NCBI GenBank assembly: GCA_011364975.1
Contig: RDOE01000020.1
Span: 1-45,456, forward strand
DNA from: Promethearchaeota archaeon
Lineage (GTDB): Archaea; Asgardarchaeota; Lokiarchaeia; Sigyniarchaeales; SOKP01
Length of the DNA stretch: 45,456 nt
Direction of reading: 5' to 3'
Part shown: piece by piece, positions 24,469 to 32,236 of the stretch
Layout: every line of letters starts with the position of its first letter
How positions within the stretch are numbered: the stretch's first letter is position 1
Notes under the pieces: model-generated
Database searches by the model: none
What the model was told of the DNA's origin: nothing
The model's input: the letters and a program-made list of their open reading frames with translations, nothing else
Position numbers and translations under genes: made by a program

Positions 24469-25272
24469 ATGTCGTTCAGATTAAAGTTAGAAAATAGTCG
24501 GATTTTAAAGGGTATCGTAGAGACACTTTCAAGTATCATTGATGAGACTGAATTTAAAATTTCTCCAAAGGAATTCGTTATTAGTGCAATGGATCCCAGT
24601 AGAATTTGTCTTCTAAAACTTACAATCAAAAAGGAAAACTTTGATGAGTATGAATGTGATAATACTTATAAGGTTGGCTTAAACTTAGACGATTTAGATA
24701 AGATTTTGAAGAGAACCGCATCAAATGATCATATTGAATTGGAATTTAAAGAAAAAGAACAAAAAATTAAAATAAAAATGCAGCGAGAAGGTATAAGCAG
24801 AGCAAGAACATTTAGTTTAGCATTGCTTGATATCGATACTGAAGAAATTCCTATGGATAACTTGCTAAAGATAGAATATCCTGCAAAATGGGTTATTGAT
24901 TCCGAATTCCTAGTAGAAGCAATCAAAGACGCAGAAATTTATTCTGAAATTCTTAATATCAAAGCAAATGAAAATGAAGGATTACTTTTCAGTTCCACAG
25001 GACAAATCGGTGAGATGGAATATAATTTAAGTATAGAAGATTTAATTAATAGCGAAATAACAGAAACATGCAGCGGTGCATATAGTCTCACTTTTTTGAA
25101 AGCAATATTAAAAATCGCTTCCATCACTGAAAAGTTAGAAATTTCTCTGAAAACAGATCATCCTCTTAAAATGATCTTCAATCTTCTTGAAGGGGGAGAA
25201 TTAAGCTACTTTTTAGCACCACGCGTAGAAGAAGCTGAATTTGAAGATGATGATGACATGGATGAATTTTAA
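24469..25272 (+). CDS. pcn: DNA polymerase sliding clamp (PCNA)
   Basis: 267 residues, slightly longer than the usual 245-250 because of an acidic tail (EEAEFEDDDDMDEF). The two-domain clamp pattern is clear: EFVISAMDPSRICLLKLTIK near residue 40, LNLDDLDKILKRTASNDHIE, the interdomain region around residue 120-130, and a C-terminal LLEGGELSYFLAPRVEE. It encircles DNA and tethers polymerases, FEN1 and ligase, and is loaded by RFC (small subunit at 42747). It heads a co-directional run with priL, priS and a GINS gene. Confidence 0.97.
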   Translation: MSFRLKLENSRILKGIVETLSSIIDETEFKISPKEFVISAMDPSRICLLKLTIKKENFDEYECDNTYKVGLNLDDLDKILKRTASNDHIELEFKEKEQKIKIKMQREGISRARTFSLALLDIDTEEIPMDNLLKIEYPAKWVIDSEFLVEAIKDAEIYSEILNIKANENEGLLFSSTGQIGEMEYNLSIEDLINSEITETCSGAYSLTFLKAILKIASITEKLEISLKTDHPLKMIFNLLEGGELSYFLAPRVEEAEFEDDDDMDEF

Positions 25273-25374
25273 TTGATTTAATATTAATTATTAAACCTAC
25301 TAACTCTATGCTAATTTAGGTTTCGTAATTTTAATTATCATCAAGGATTCAAAAATAATGGAGTTTTTTAAAAT

Positions 25375-26568
25375 TTGAATATTTCAATAGAATTACTCAG
25401 GCGTTATCCATGGTTACCTTCTTTAAAAAACTTCTATGCTGATTTTGCATCAAAAGATCCCATAGAATTCATAGATGATGTGTTTTCAAAATCTTCTAAT
25501 GAGGAAATAGGAAGAAGGCTTCTCAAAATTTTTTCTACAGCATTTGATAGATTGGAAGAAATCCAAGATTTCAAAACTGATGAGTTAAATATCTATATCT
25601 ATCTCATTATTAAGATTCTCCTATATATAATTGATAATAAAATAATTACAAATAGAGTTGCAAATTTGTATTCCAAGCAAGCTTATAATGATCTCTTGAA
25701 CGAGAGGGATGATGCAAATATATATGATATTTGTGAAGATTTGGCTTTGAATTTTAAATACAGTGATCCTCCTTATCAATACGGCCTAATTTATAATAAA
25801 GATCAAATTGAGATTTTACAAACTAATTTTAAAATTCATTTTATTGATTATTTAAGATTAGCAGCAAATTTGCATGATGATTATCGAAAATTGGTCCATA
25901 ATGCGTTAGCAGAAGGTTATGTATTCATTGATAAAAAAGATTTAATGCGATTAATACAGGAATATGTTCGCAAAAAGTTAACTATAGAAGATAATCGAAC
26001 GGATTTAGATATTCAAAACTTTAGAAATCTCATTTTTAAAAATTCTGAGTTTAAAGCATTATACGATAGGATTCTGGAAACTTGGGAAGTTAAAAAAGAA
26101 GAATTCGAATATTCATTTGAATTCAAATATGACGATAAAATAGATATCTCAGAATCCTTTCCACCTTGCATTAAAGAAATTCTACGAAGAATTGAAGAAG
26201 GGCAAAATATCATTCATATCGAACGATTATTTTTAGTCTTTTTTTTGCACGCCCTCGATTATCCAAGAGAAAATATTTTAGAATTATTTTCGCGATTACC
26301 TGATTTCGATAGTAAAATAGCAGAATATCAAATTGATTTTGCTAAAAAGAAAGAATATACGCCCCACTCTTGTCAAACACTAAAGTCTCTGAATCTATGT
26401 ATGGCTCAAAAATATAAAGATGAAATATGTCTCGAAGGCTATTATTCTAAAAAACTTGACACAAAACGAGTTCTTAGTCATCCACTGTTTTATTTCCAAT
26501 TTAAGCAATTTAAAAAATCTTTTAAACCAAAGGAAAATATGAGCATAGAACGGAATAAAAATGAGTGA
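25375..26568 (+). CDS. priL: DNA primase large subunit PriL
   Basis: 397 residues. The N-terminal helical domain opens with ELLRRYPWLPSL. The C-terminal iron-sulfur domain has four candidate cluster Cys: 265 (FPPCIKEIL), 333 (YTPHSCQTL), 342 (LNLCMA) and 352 (DEICLEGYY), followed by the HPLFYF segment typical of the family. The start is TTG at 25375 with GGAG about 15 bases upstream; the only nearby ATG is in another frame. The stop region overlaps the priS start by eight bases, so the two primase subunits are translationally coupled. Confidence 0.93.
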   Translation: MNISIELLRRYPWLPSLKNFYADFASKDPIEFIDDVFSKSSNEEIGRRLLKIFSTAFDRLEEIQDFKTDELNIYIYLIIKILLYIIDNKIITNRVANLYSKQAYNDLLNERDDANIYDICEDLALNFKYSDPPYQYGLIYNKDQIEILQTNFKIHFIDYLRLAANLHDDYRKLVHNALAEGYVFIDKKDLMRLIQEYVRKKLTIEDNRTDLDIQNFRNLIFKNSEFKALYDRILETWEVKKEEFEYSFEFKYDDKIDISESFPPCIKEILRRIEEGQNIIHIERLFLVFFLHALDYPRENILELFSRLPDFDSKIAEYQIDFAKKKEYTPHSCQTLKSLNLCMAQKYKDEICLEGYYSKKLDTKRVLSHPLFYFQFKQFKKSFKPKENMSIERNKNE

Positions 26569-27841
26569 TACCAAATTCCTTGAAAGACTTTTTCAGGCAT
26601 ATTATCAAGAGAAGAGTAATGAAATTCCGTTAGTCTCTTCATTTGGAAATAGAGAATTCGGTTTTATTCCATGGCAAAAATCAATTATGATACGACATAT
26701 AGGATTTAAAACTAAAGAGGGATTAGAAGACTACTTTATTAATAATCCACCGAAACATGCTTACGCTAGCGGGTCACTTTATGAGACGCCAGATGCTCCA
26801 GACATGGATAAAAAACATTATATAGGATGTGATTTGATCATCGATATTGACGTCGATCACTTTTATACTCCTTGCAAAGATCGCCATGATTTATGGTATT
26901 GTAAAGAATGTGGAACTAATGGAACAGGAATGCCCGAAAAATGTCCCAAATGTGGCAAGGTTAAATTCTCCAAATTAAATTGGGTGTGTGATAATTGTTT
27001 AAAAATAGCTAAAAAGCAAATTCAAAATTTAGTATATAATTTTTTAATACCCGATTTCAATCTTAAGGAAGAACAAATGCAAATAGCTTTTTCAGGTCAT
27101 AGAGGATATCATTTAAAAGTAGAAAATGATGAAATTAGAACTCTATCTAGTGAAGAAAGACGAGAAATTGTTGATTATCTTACGGGTGAAAATATATCAT
27201 TTGAAATCCTCGGCTTAAGAGAAAAGTCTGAGGGAATATATGGGCTTTCTAAAACCAATATTGGCTGGTCAAAGAAAATCGTTCAACAAATAGAAGGATT
27301 AGTAAGTAAACACAATCTCGAAATAGAAAACATATTATTAGATAAAAAAACATTTGATATGAATCCTAAGCAAATTAAAAGTTTTTTGAATTATAAAGAT
27401 GATTTCCATCAACAAATCTTGAATAAACAGAGAAATATATGGGCAATAGAAGGATTTGGTTTAGCATTATGGAAGAAATTTTTACGCGGTATTGTTCAAC
27501 AGATTAGTATTGAATTGGATGAACCTGTATCAATTGATATTCACAGATTAATCCGATACCCCGGATCATTACATGGAAAAACAGGTTTTAAAGTTCAAGA
27601 ACTAAAATTAGCAGATCTCGATGATTATTCCCCTCTTAATGAACAAAATGTAGCCCTTGATCCAATAGTATTTATTAGCAAAAAGCATGTAAAGCAGAAA
27701 TTAGAGATAACTGAACAAAAAGTTCCATCAACCACCTTTAAAGGAGAAACTTATGGGCCGTATGAGAAAGGAGATAAAATAGAAGTCCCACATCATTTCG
27801 CAGTATTCTTTTTATGTAAAGAGGTGGCAAAAACACTTTAA
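26561..27841 (+). CDS. priS: DNA primase catalytic subunit PriS
   Basis: 426 residues. IIDIDVDHF near residues 93-100 carries the catalytic Asp pair, SGHRGYHL near 178 is the nucleotide-binding loop, and DIHRLIRYPGSLHGKTGF near 327 completes the archaeo-eukaryotic primase active site. A zinc-binding insert (WYCKECG...EKCPKCGKV...WVCDNC) lies between the Asp motif and the SGHRGYH motif. It synthesises RNA/DNA primers together with PriL, whose gene overlaps it. A C-terminal YGPYEKGDKIEVPHHFA segment closely resembles the GINS B domain and may contact GINS or bind DNA. Confidence 0.96.
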   Translation: MSDTKFLERLFQAYYQEKSNEIPLVSSFGNREFGFIPWQKSIMIRHIGFKTKEGLEDYFINNPPKHAYASGSLYETPDAPDMDKKHYIGCDLIIDIDVDHFYTPCKDRHDLWYCKECGTNGTGMPEKCPKCGKVKFSKLNWVCDNCLKIAKKQIQNLVYNFLIPDFNLKEEQMQIAFSGHRGYHLKVENDEIRTLSSEERREIVDYLTGENISFEILGLREKSEGIYGLSKTNIGWSKKIVQQIEGLVSKHNLEIENILLDKKTFDMNPKQIKSFLNYKDDFHQQILNKQRNIWAIEGFGLALWKKFLRGIVQQISIELDEPVSIDIHRLIRYPGSLHGKTGFKVQELKLADLDDYSPLNEQNVALDPIVFISKKHVKQKLEITEQKVPSTTFKGETYGPYEKGDKIEVPHHFAVFFLCKEVAKTL

Positions 27842-27901
27842 GTTAAAATTTTATTTTGAATTATCCTTCATTATATTAATATTGTATCAACCTTGATTTT
27901 T

Positions 27902-28591
27902 ATGAATCTAAAAAAGGATTACCAAAAAATCTATGAACAATGGCTCCAGGAATTTGAACAATCAGAATTAACTTCTTTAACTGAGGATTTATTCAATTTT
28001 TATAAAGAGGTGATTTCTACTGCTGCTAAGGTCGAGTTGAAAAAGGATAATACTATTCAAAATGATTTATTAAATACTTATAAAAAGAATTTAGAATTCC
28101 TTTTTGAGGATTTATTAAAAATTAGAGAAATTAAAATCATGAATTCTGCTTTAGCTCTAAAAGAAATTAATCTGGATCATTTAATTGAAGCTGAAAGATT
28201 ACTCTTCCAAAATCTAGTTGCCACAATTAAAGGCTATAAAAAAGTTAAAGCACTTTCATTTCTTAATGAAGAATATAAAATAAATGAACAAATAACTATT
28301 AAAGCTAATGAAAAATCTTTAGAAAAAGTAGTTTTAAATGAAATTACCCCTCATATATCGGAGGAAGATTTAACTTCAGAAGTAAAATTACCACAAACTG
28401 AAATTGAGAATGAGATTAAAACAGATTATAACTACATTCTAATTAGATTTATTAAAAAAACTCCTCCATTGGTAGGCATAGATTTAAAAGATTATGGACC
28501 CTTTGAAGAAAATGATATTGCAAACCTGCCCAATCAGAATGCTACTATTTTATTGAATGAAAAATTTGCGGAAAAAATAGATATCGATTAA
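27902..28591 (+). CDS. GINS complex subunit, Gins51 type (A-B domain order)
   Basis: About 229 residues. Residues 1-115 form the helical A domain (YQKIYEQWLQEFEQ, LLKIREIKIMNSALALK). A linker rich in Glu/Lys follows. The C-terminal 55 residues are the small beta B domain: ILIRFIKKTPPLVGIDLKDY then GPFEENDIANLPNQNATILL. A-then-B order marks the Sld5/Psf1-like archaeal Gins51. With MCM it forms the replicative helicase. I use ATG 27902; a TTG at 27893 would add three residues. Its last four bases overlap the end of the convergent nop10 gene. Confidence 0.9.
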   Translation: MNLKKDYQKIYEQWLQEFEQSELTSLTEDLFNFYKEVISTAAKVELKKDNTIQNDLLNTYKKNLEFLFEDLLKIREIKIMNSALALKEINLDHLIEAERLLFQNLVATIKGYKKVKALSFLNEEYKINEQITIKANEKSLEKVVLNEITPHISEEDLTSEVKLPQTEIENEIKTDYNYILIRFIKKTPPLVGIDLKDYGPFEENDIANLPNQNATILLNEKFAEKIDID

Positions 28592-28779
28592 TTTTTCTCT
28601 GATTCATTTTTGAACTGCTCTTTAAAATACTGAATTCTATATTTAGCATATTTATCAACCATAGAAAACCTTGGAGGTTTAGGATTTATTAATTGTCCTC
28701 CACAGAATCGACATTTATATTCGGGATTAAATAAACCGTACTCTCCACATTCTTTGCATTTAAGAAGATATTTAGTCAA
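28588..28779 (-). CDS. nop10: H/ACA ribonucleoprotein subunit Nop10
   Basis: 63 residues. The zinc ribbon is CKECGEYGLFNPEYKCRFCG, followed by the family signature PKPPRFSMVDKYAKYRIQYF. It supports the Cbf5 pseudouridine synthase in H/ACA guide RNPs. It follows aIF2alpha by 22 bases on the same strand, a strongly conserved archaeal pairing. Confidence 0.95.
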   Translation of the reverse strand: MTKYLLKCKECGEYGLFNPEYKCRFCGGQLINPKPPRFSMVDKYAKYRIQYFKEQFKNESEKN

Positions 28780-28801
28780 ACTTTTTCCAACCCTGAATTA
28801 A

Positions 28802-29626
28802 TTAATCCCTGATAAATTCCATCGAACCTTCAAATTCTTTTGTTTTTCGTTCAAGAATACTTAATGATTCTGATAAGATACTTTCTGCATCAATATAATC
28901 TTTTGAAATCACTTCTAATCTATAAAATGGTGCTCCTAAATATGAAAAACTTAATTTACGGGTTTCTTTCGGAGTTTTTATTACTTTGGAAGCTTCAGAT
29001 ATAGAATCCTTAATCTTGTCTATACCATCTCCACTTGTATTGATAAGTTTTAACTTTCCAACAATACTTACAGTAGAAATCTCAACATTTTCATCTATAA
29101 TTTTCAAAAATAACTCTTTTATATTATCAGGTACATTGTTAAGCTCATTCATTAGTTCTCTACCGTCTTCTTTTAATGCTTCTACAGCTTCTTGATAATC
29201 AGTATATTGATCTTTAATAGGCCATCCTATCATTTCATAGGCTTGATCAAGAGTCAAATTAACACCTTCTACCTCAGTCAAAAATTGCAAAAGATTTTCA
29301 AATTTATTCGCATATTTATTCTCTTTTAAGACTTTGTCTTTTTGAGCTGAATTTACACGTCTAAGCGATAAATCTACTTGACCTTTATCGTATACAACTT
29401 TAATGACTCTTAATACAAGTTTTTGATTTATCCGTACGACACTCCTAATATTTTTAACCCAACGACTAGAAATTTCGCTAATATGAATCATACCACGAGC
29501 AGTTTCTTCTGAAGGTAATCCTTCATAATCAGGTAAATCCACATAAATATATTGGGATTGAATGTCAACCACTCGAGCAATAACAAAATCGCCTTCTTTT
29601 GGAAAGGGTGTTTTATTTTTAACCAA
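28802..29626 (-). CDS. eif2a: Translation initiation factor aIF2 subunit alpha
   Basis: 274 residues. The N-terminal S1/OB domain is EGDFVIARVVDIQSQYIYVD, then RGMIHISEISSRWVKNIRSV and LVLRVIKVVYDKGQVDLSLR. The helical middle domain and the C-terminal alpha-beta domain (LSFSYLGAPFYRLEVISKDY) follow. The loop around the S1 domain lacks the eukaryotic regulatory Ser51 sequence in an obvious form. The start is TTG 29624-29626, supported by GGTGAT four bases upstream. It acts with aIF2 beta and gamma to deliver initiator tRNA, which is interesting given the unusual start codons in this window. Confidence 0.95.
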   Translation of the reverse strand: MVKNKTPFPKEGDFVIARVVDIQSQYIYVDLPDYEGLPSEETARGMIHISEISSRWVKNIRSVVRINQKLVLRVIKVVYDKGQVDLSLRRVNSAQKDKVLKENKYANKFENLLQFLTEVEGVNLTLDQAYEMIGWPIKDQYTDYQEAVEALKEDGRELMNELNNVPDNIKELFLKIIDENVEISTVSIVGKLKLINTSGDGIDKIKDSISEASKVIKTPKETRKLSFSYLGAPFYRLEVISKDYIDAESILSESLSILERKTKEFEGSMEFIRD

Positions 29627-29745
29627 TTATATCACCAGAAAGTATCAAAAATTCGTTTCGTATATTAGTAATTTAACAATCTATTGTTTTTTACTTTTAT
29701 TATCTTTTTATAAGAAAACTATTTTTTACCTCATTTATTTTTTCA

Positions 29746-29755
29746 TTTATATAAA
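29746..29755 (+). promoter_or_regulatory. Candidate TATA box for the 145-residue unknown gene
   Basis: TTTATATAAA lies about 30 bases before the ATA at 29781. A normal archaeal spacing would start the RNA within a few bases of that codon, giving an almost leaderless message. Confidence 0.45.
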
Positions 29756-29780
29756 TCCTTGAAATTAATAGTGATATCAT

Positions 29781-30218
29781 ATACCAAATTGGCAAATTCA
29801 CAATAAGTGGGCTCTGAAAGCGGGAATTGATGATTTAGTCGCAACTTTTGTTAATCAAAATATTGATTACGGGACTTCCTGGGCTTTTAATAACGAAGGG
29901 AAAGCTAAGGAAGGGGAAGAGAAAGTTGTTGACATGCAATTAAAATTTTTTCTTAAAAAGGATAAAGAAAAAACCTTTAGTTCAGAATTTCAATACGTAA
30001 AAGCCTACTATTTACACCATCTTTTAGACTTTTTCAAGGAAACGCGATATAACATCAATGATCTTGAATTAATCTTTTCTAAATTTATTCAGGAAAAAGT
30101 AAAAACAACACTAATAAATGATGATGGAACTGAAGTAAGTTTTTTAAATGAAATAAATCACATTTTTGAGATAATAAGACTCTTTAAAGAAGATTTTTTT
30201 TCTGATCTTCAACGCTAG
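29781..30218 (+). CDS. Conserved hypothetical protein, apparent ATA start
   Basis: From ATA 29781 the frame gives 145 residues beginning (M)PNWQIHNKWALKAGIDDLV, then FVNQNIDYGTSWAF and, after a short charged linker, QYVKAYYLHHLLDFFKETRY. The P-N/D-W-x-x-H-x-K-W opening looks to me like the N-terminus of a small archaeal family that I cannot name. TGA closes the frame two codons before ATA, and the first ATG (29934) would remove the most conserved-looking 51 residues. GTGAT lies five bases before the ATA, the same spacing as in rps27e. The protein is helical and ends RLFKEDFFSDLQR. It ends in TAG. It may have decayed at its start codon, but the rest is intact. Confidence 0.55.
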   Translation: MPNWQIHNKWALKAGIDDLVATFVNQNIDYGTSWAFNNEGKAKEGEEKVVDMQLKFFLKKDKEKTFSSEFQYVKAYYLHHLLDFFKETRYNINDLELIFSKFIQEKVKTTLINDDGTEVSFLNEINHIFEIIRLFKEDFFSDLQR

Positions 30219-30352
30219 ACCTTTTTCTGTTTTAAATCGTAAAAATCTTTAAGATTCCTAATCCAATACTTTTAATTTAGGTCAATTTACTAGAGTTTTT
30301 ACTATAAGTTTAGTAGTTCTTTAATGAGTTACTTAATAATTTTCCCTTACAT

Positions 30353-30643
30353 ATGGATAGAAAAAGAGTCTATTTAGAGGTGTATCGCGACACCTATCAC
30401 TTTCTCAAAGAAATTGTTAGTACTAAGGAGAGATTACAAATTTTAGTCAATAGGTTTCCTAAAGCTTGGTTAGCTAAATATTAGGGCGTAAATGAGAAAA
30501 CATTGTATAATCTATGTGTAGAGTAGGAGATTAAATTATCTGGTCATTGGACATTAGGAAGGCTTAAAGAAGCTCGTCTAAAGTTTAAATCGTTTAAAGA
30601 AGATTTTTAGAAATATATTAGAAAAAATTATAAGTTTGGATAA
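30353..30643 (+). pseudogene. Small ORF interrupted by three in-frame TAG codons
   Basis: From ATG 30353 to TAA 30641-30643 the frame has 96 codons of protein-like sequence: MDRKRVYLEVYRDTYHFLKE, then NRFPKAWLAKY, GVNEKTLYNLCVE and LSGHWTLGRLKEARLKFKSF. TAG occurs at 30482-30484, 30524-30526 and 30608-30610 (codons 44, 58 and 86), and there is no TAA, TGA or frameshift. Each could come from CAG by one transition. Either this is a young pseudogene or TAG is read as an amino acid here. The WLAKY-x-GVNEKTLYN stretch resembles a helix-turn-helix. It lies between the unknown gene and the interrupted EF-1A gene, so a decayed mobile-element remnant is also possible. Confidence 0.5.
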
Positions 30644-30695
30644 ATTAAAATTCTAATATTAGTAATCTAAATACAAATAAAAATAGAAATAAGAA

Positions 30696-32041
30696 GTGAT
30701 AAAAATTAGTTCAAAACCAAAACCTCATTTGAATCTCGTCATCATAGGCCATATCGATCATGGAATGAGTTAATTTAAATAAAATTATCTCCCATAAAAT
30801 CGACTATGATGGGTGCTCTTCTTATCAAGACGGGAGCAGTCACCGATCGAGAAGCACGAGAGTTAGAAAAAATTGCTAAAGAATACGATCGTGAATCATG
30901 GTCCTATGCATACGTTTTTGACCGTTTAAAAGAAGAACGACAAAGAGGAATCACGATTGATTTAGCTTTTCGAAAATTCGAAACAAAATCAAAATACTTT
31001 ACTATCATCGATGCACCAGGTCACGCTGACTTCGTTAAGAATATGATTACCGGTGCTTCACAAGCAGATGCTGCAATTTTAGTCGTATCCGGTAAGAAAG
31101 GCGAAATGGAAGTTGGTGTTGCTGCGAACGGTCAGACTCGTGAACATGCCTATTTAGCCCAGACTTTAGGAGTAAAGCAATTAGCAGTTGCCATTAACAA
31201 AGCGGATAATTATGAGTACAGTGAAGAACGATTTAATGAATGTAAAGAAGCAGTATCTGATCTCTTACGAAATATAGGATTTCCCGTCAAGAAAATTCCA
31301 TTCGTTCCCACTTCAGGAATTACTGGTGATAATTTAACCGTAAAATCTGAGAAAATGCCATGGTATGATGGTCCTACTTTAATTGATGCAATTGACCAAT
31401 TTGAGATCCCCCCAAAACCAACTAACAAACCCTTACGAGTACCAATTCAAGATGCATATAGAATTAAAGGTACTGGGGTAGTACCTGTTGGTCGAGTAGA
31501 GACTGGTGTTTTAAAGAAAGGAGATAAGATAATTATAATGCCCACTGGATTCCAGGGTGAATTAAGAAGCATAGAAATGCATCATGAAGAAATCCCGCAA
31601 GCTGAACCTGGTGATAACATTGGAATGAGTATTAGAGGTCTCGAAATGAAAGATGTAAGTCGAGGAGATTGCTTGGGTCATCTAACTAGTATTCCCACAG
31701 TAGTCACTCCAAATGGATCATGGACCGGTCAAATAATAGTAATTTGGCATCCTACCGCAATTGCTCAGGGATATACTCCAGTAATTCATACTCATACGGC
31801 CCAAGTAGCTGCCAAGTTTGTAGAATTAAGTAAGAAATTAGATCAAAAAACTGGTGCTGTAATTGAAGATTCCCCTAAATTCATAAAACGAAATGAATCT
31901 GCAATCATTAAATTAAAACCAATTAAGAAGCTTTGTATTGAAAAATATGAAGACATTGCTGAAATGGGACGATTTGCAGTAAGAGATATGGGAAGGACGG
32001 TCGCAGTTGGGATTGTTAGGGACCTTGAGACAGGAGCTTAA
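30696..32041 (+). CDS. tuf: Translation elongation factor EF-1A, interrupted by a 32-nt intron-like insert
   Basis: Exon 1 (30696-30765) starts at GTG and encodes SSKPKPHLNLVIIGHIDHG. Exon 2 (30798-32041) continues KSTMMGALLIKTGAVTD and runs to the stop. Joined, they give 437 residues, a normal archaeal EF-1A length, with P-loop GHIDHGKST, RGITID (switch I), DAPGHADF (G3), NKAD (G4), VPTSGITGDN, and the two beta-barrel domains (VPVGRVETGVLKKGD). Without removal of the insert, translation stops at TAA 30771-30773 and the P-loop is lost. EF-1A delivers aminoacyl-tRNA to the ribosome and is essential unless a second copy exists outside the window. It is not next to rps7, its common archaeal neighbour. 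Confidence 0.9.
30766..30797 (+). other. Bulge-helix-bulge archaeal intron in EF-1A (32 nt)
   Basis: The flanks and insert fold as follows. The outer helix is 30754-30758 with 30799-30803 (one extra C at 30759). The central 4-bp helix is ATGG 30760-30763 with CCAT 30792-30795. The 3-nt bulges on opposite strands are AAT 30764-30766 and AAA 30796-30798. The inner helix is GAG 30767-30769 with CTC 30789-30791, then a T-T mismatch, TAATTT 30771-30776 with AAATTA 3082-30787 of the same block, and a 5-nt loop. Cutting between the second and third base of each bulge, as archaeal splicing endonuclease does, excises exactly 30766-30797 and yields CAT GGA AAA TCG ACT. The match of structure and frame is my main reason for the call. 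Confidence 0.75.
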
Positions 32042-32056
32042 AGCCTAAAGTATTCG

Positions 32057-32112
32057 AATTTTTTTCTTAAACTTTTAACTATAATTTATTTTTTAATTTT
32101 CATTTTTCTTCT
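32057..32112 (+). terminator. T-rich transcription terminator after EF-1A
   Basis: Several T-runs (for example TTTTTTT near 32060 and TTTTTT near 32092) follow the EF-1A stop on the plus strand without a hairpin. Such T-runs are the known archaeal intrinsic termination signal. The gene on the other side is convergent, so both ends need to stop here. Confidence 0.5.
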
Positions 32113-32236
32113 TATCTTATTCATTTTAGATTTTGAATTAATTAACTTTAATAAGATATTCTTAAGATACTGGATATTAGAAAAATTAAAATGAAGAGGA
32201 ATTTCGAGTGTTGTTAAAAATAGAGATTTGAAAATC

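Noticed and set aside
24396..24629. Reverse-strand frame over the start of PCNA
   Set aside because: It is a shadow of the pcn gene on the opposite strand with no independent signals.
30353..30643. Genome-wide reassignment of TAG to an amino acid
   Set aside because: rpoA2, ileS, rpoL and the 29781 gene all end in TAG at or near the expected family length, so TAG works as a stop here at least usually. Local recoding remains open.
30696..32041. EF-1A as a simple pseudogene
   Set aside because: The rest of the gene is intact over more than 400 codons, and the only lesion coincides with a foldable bulge-helix-bulge whose removal restores the P-loop.
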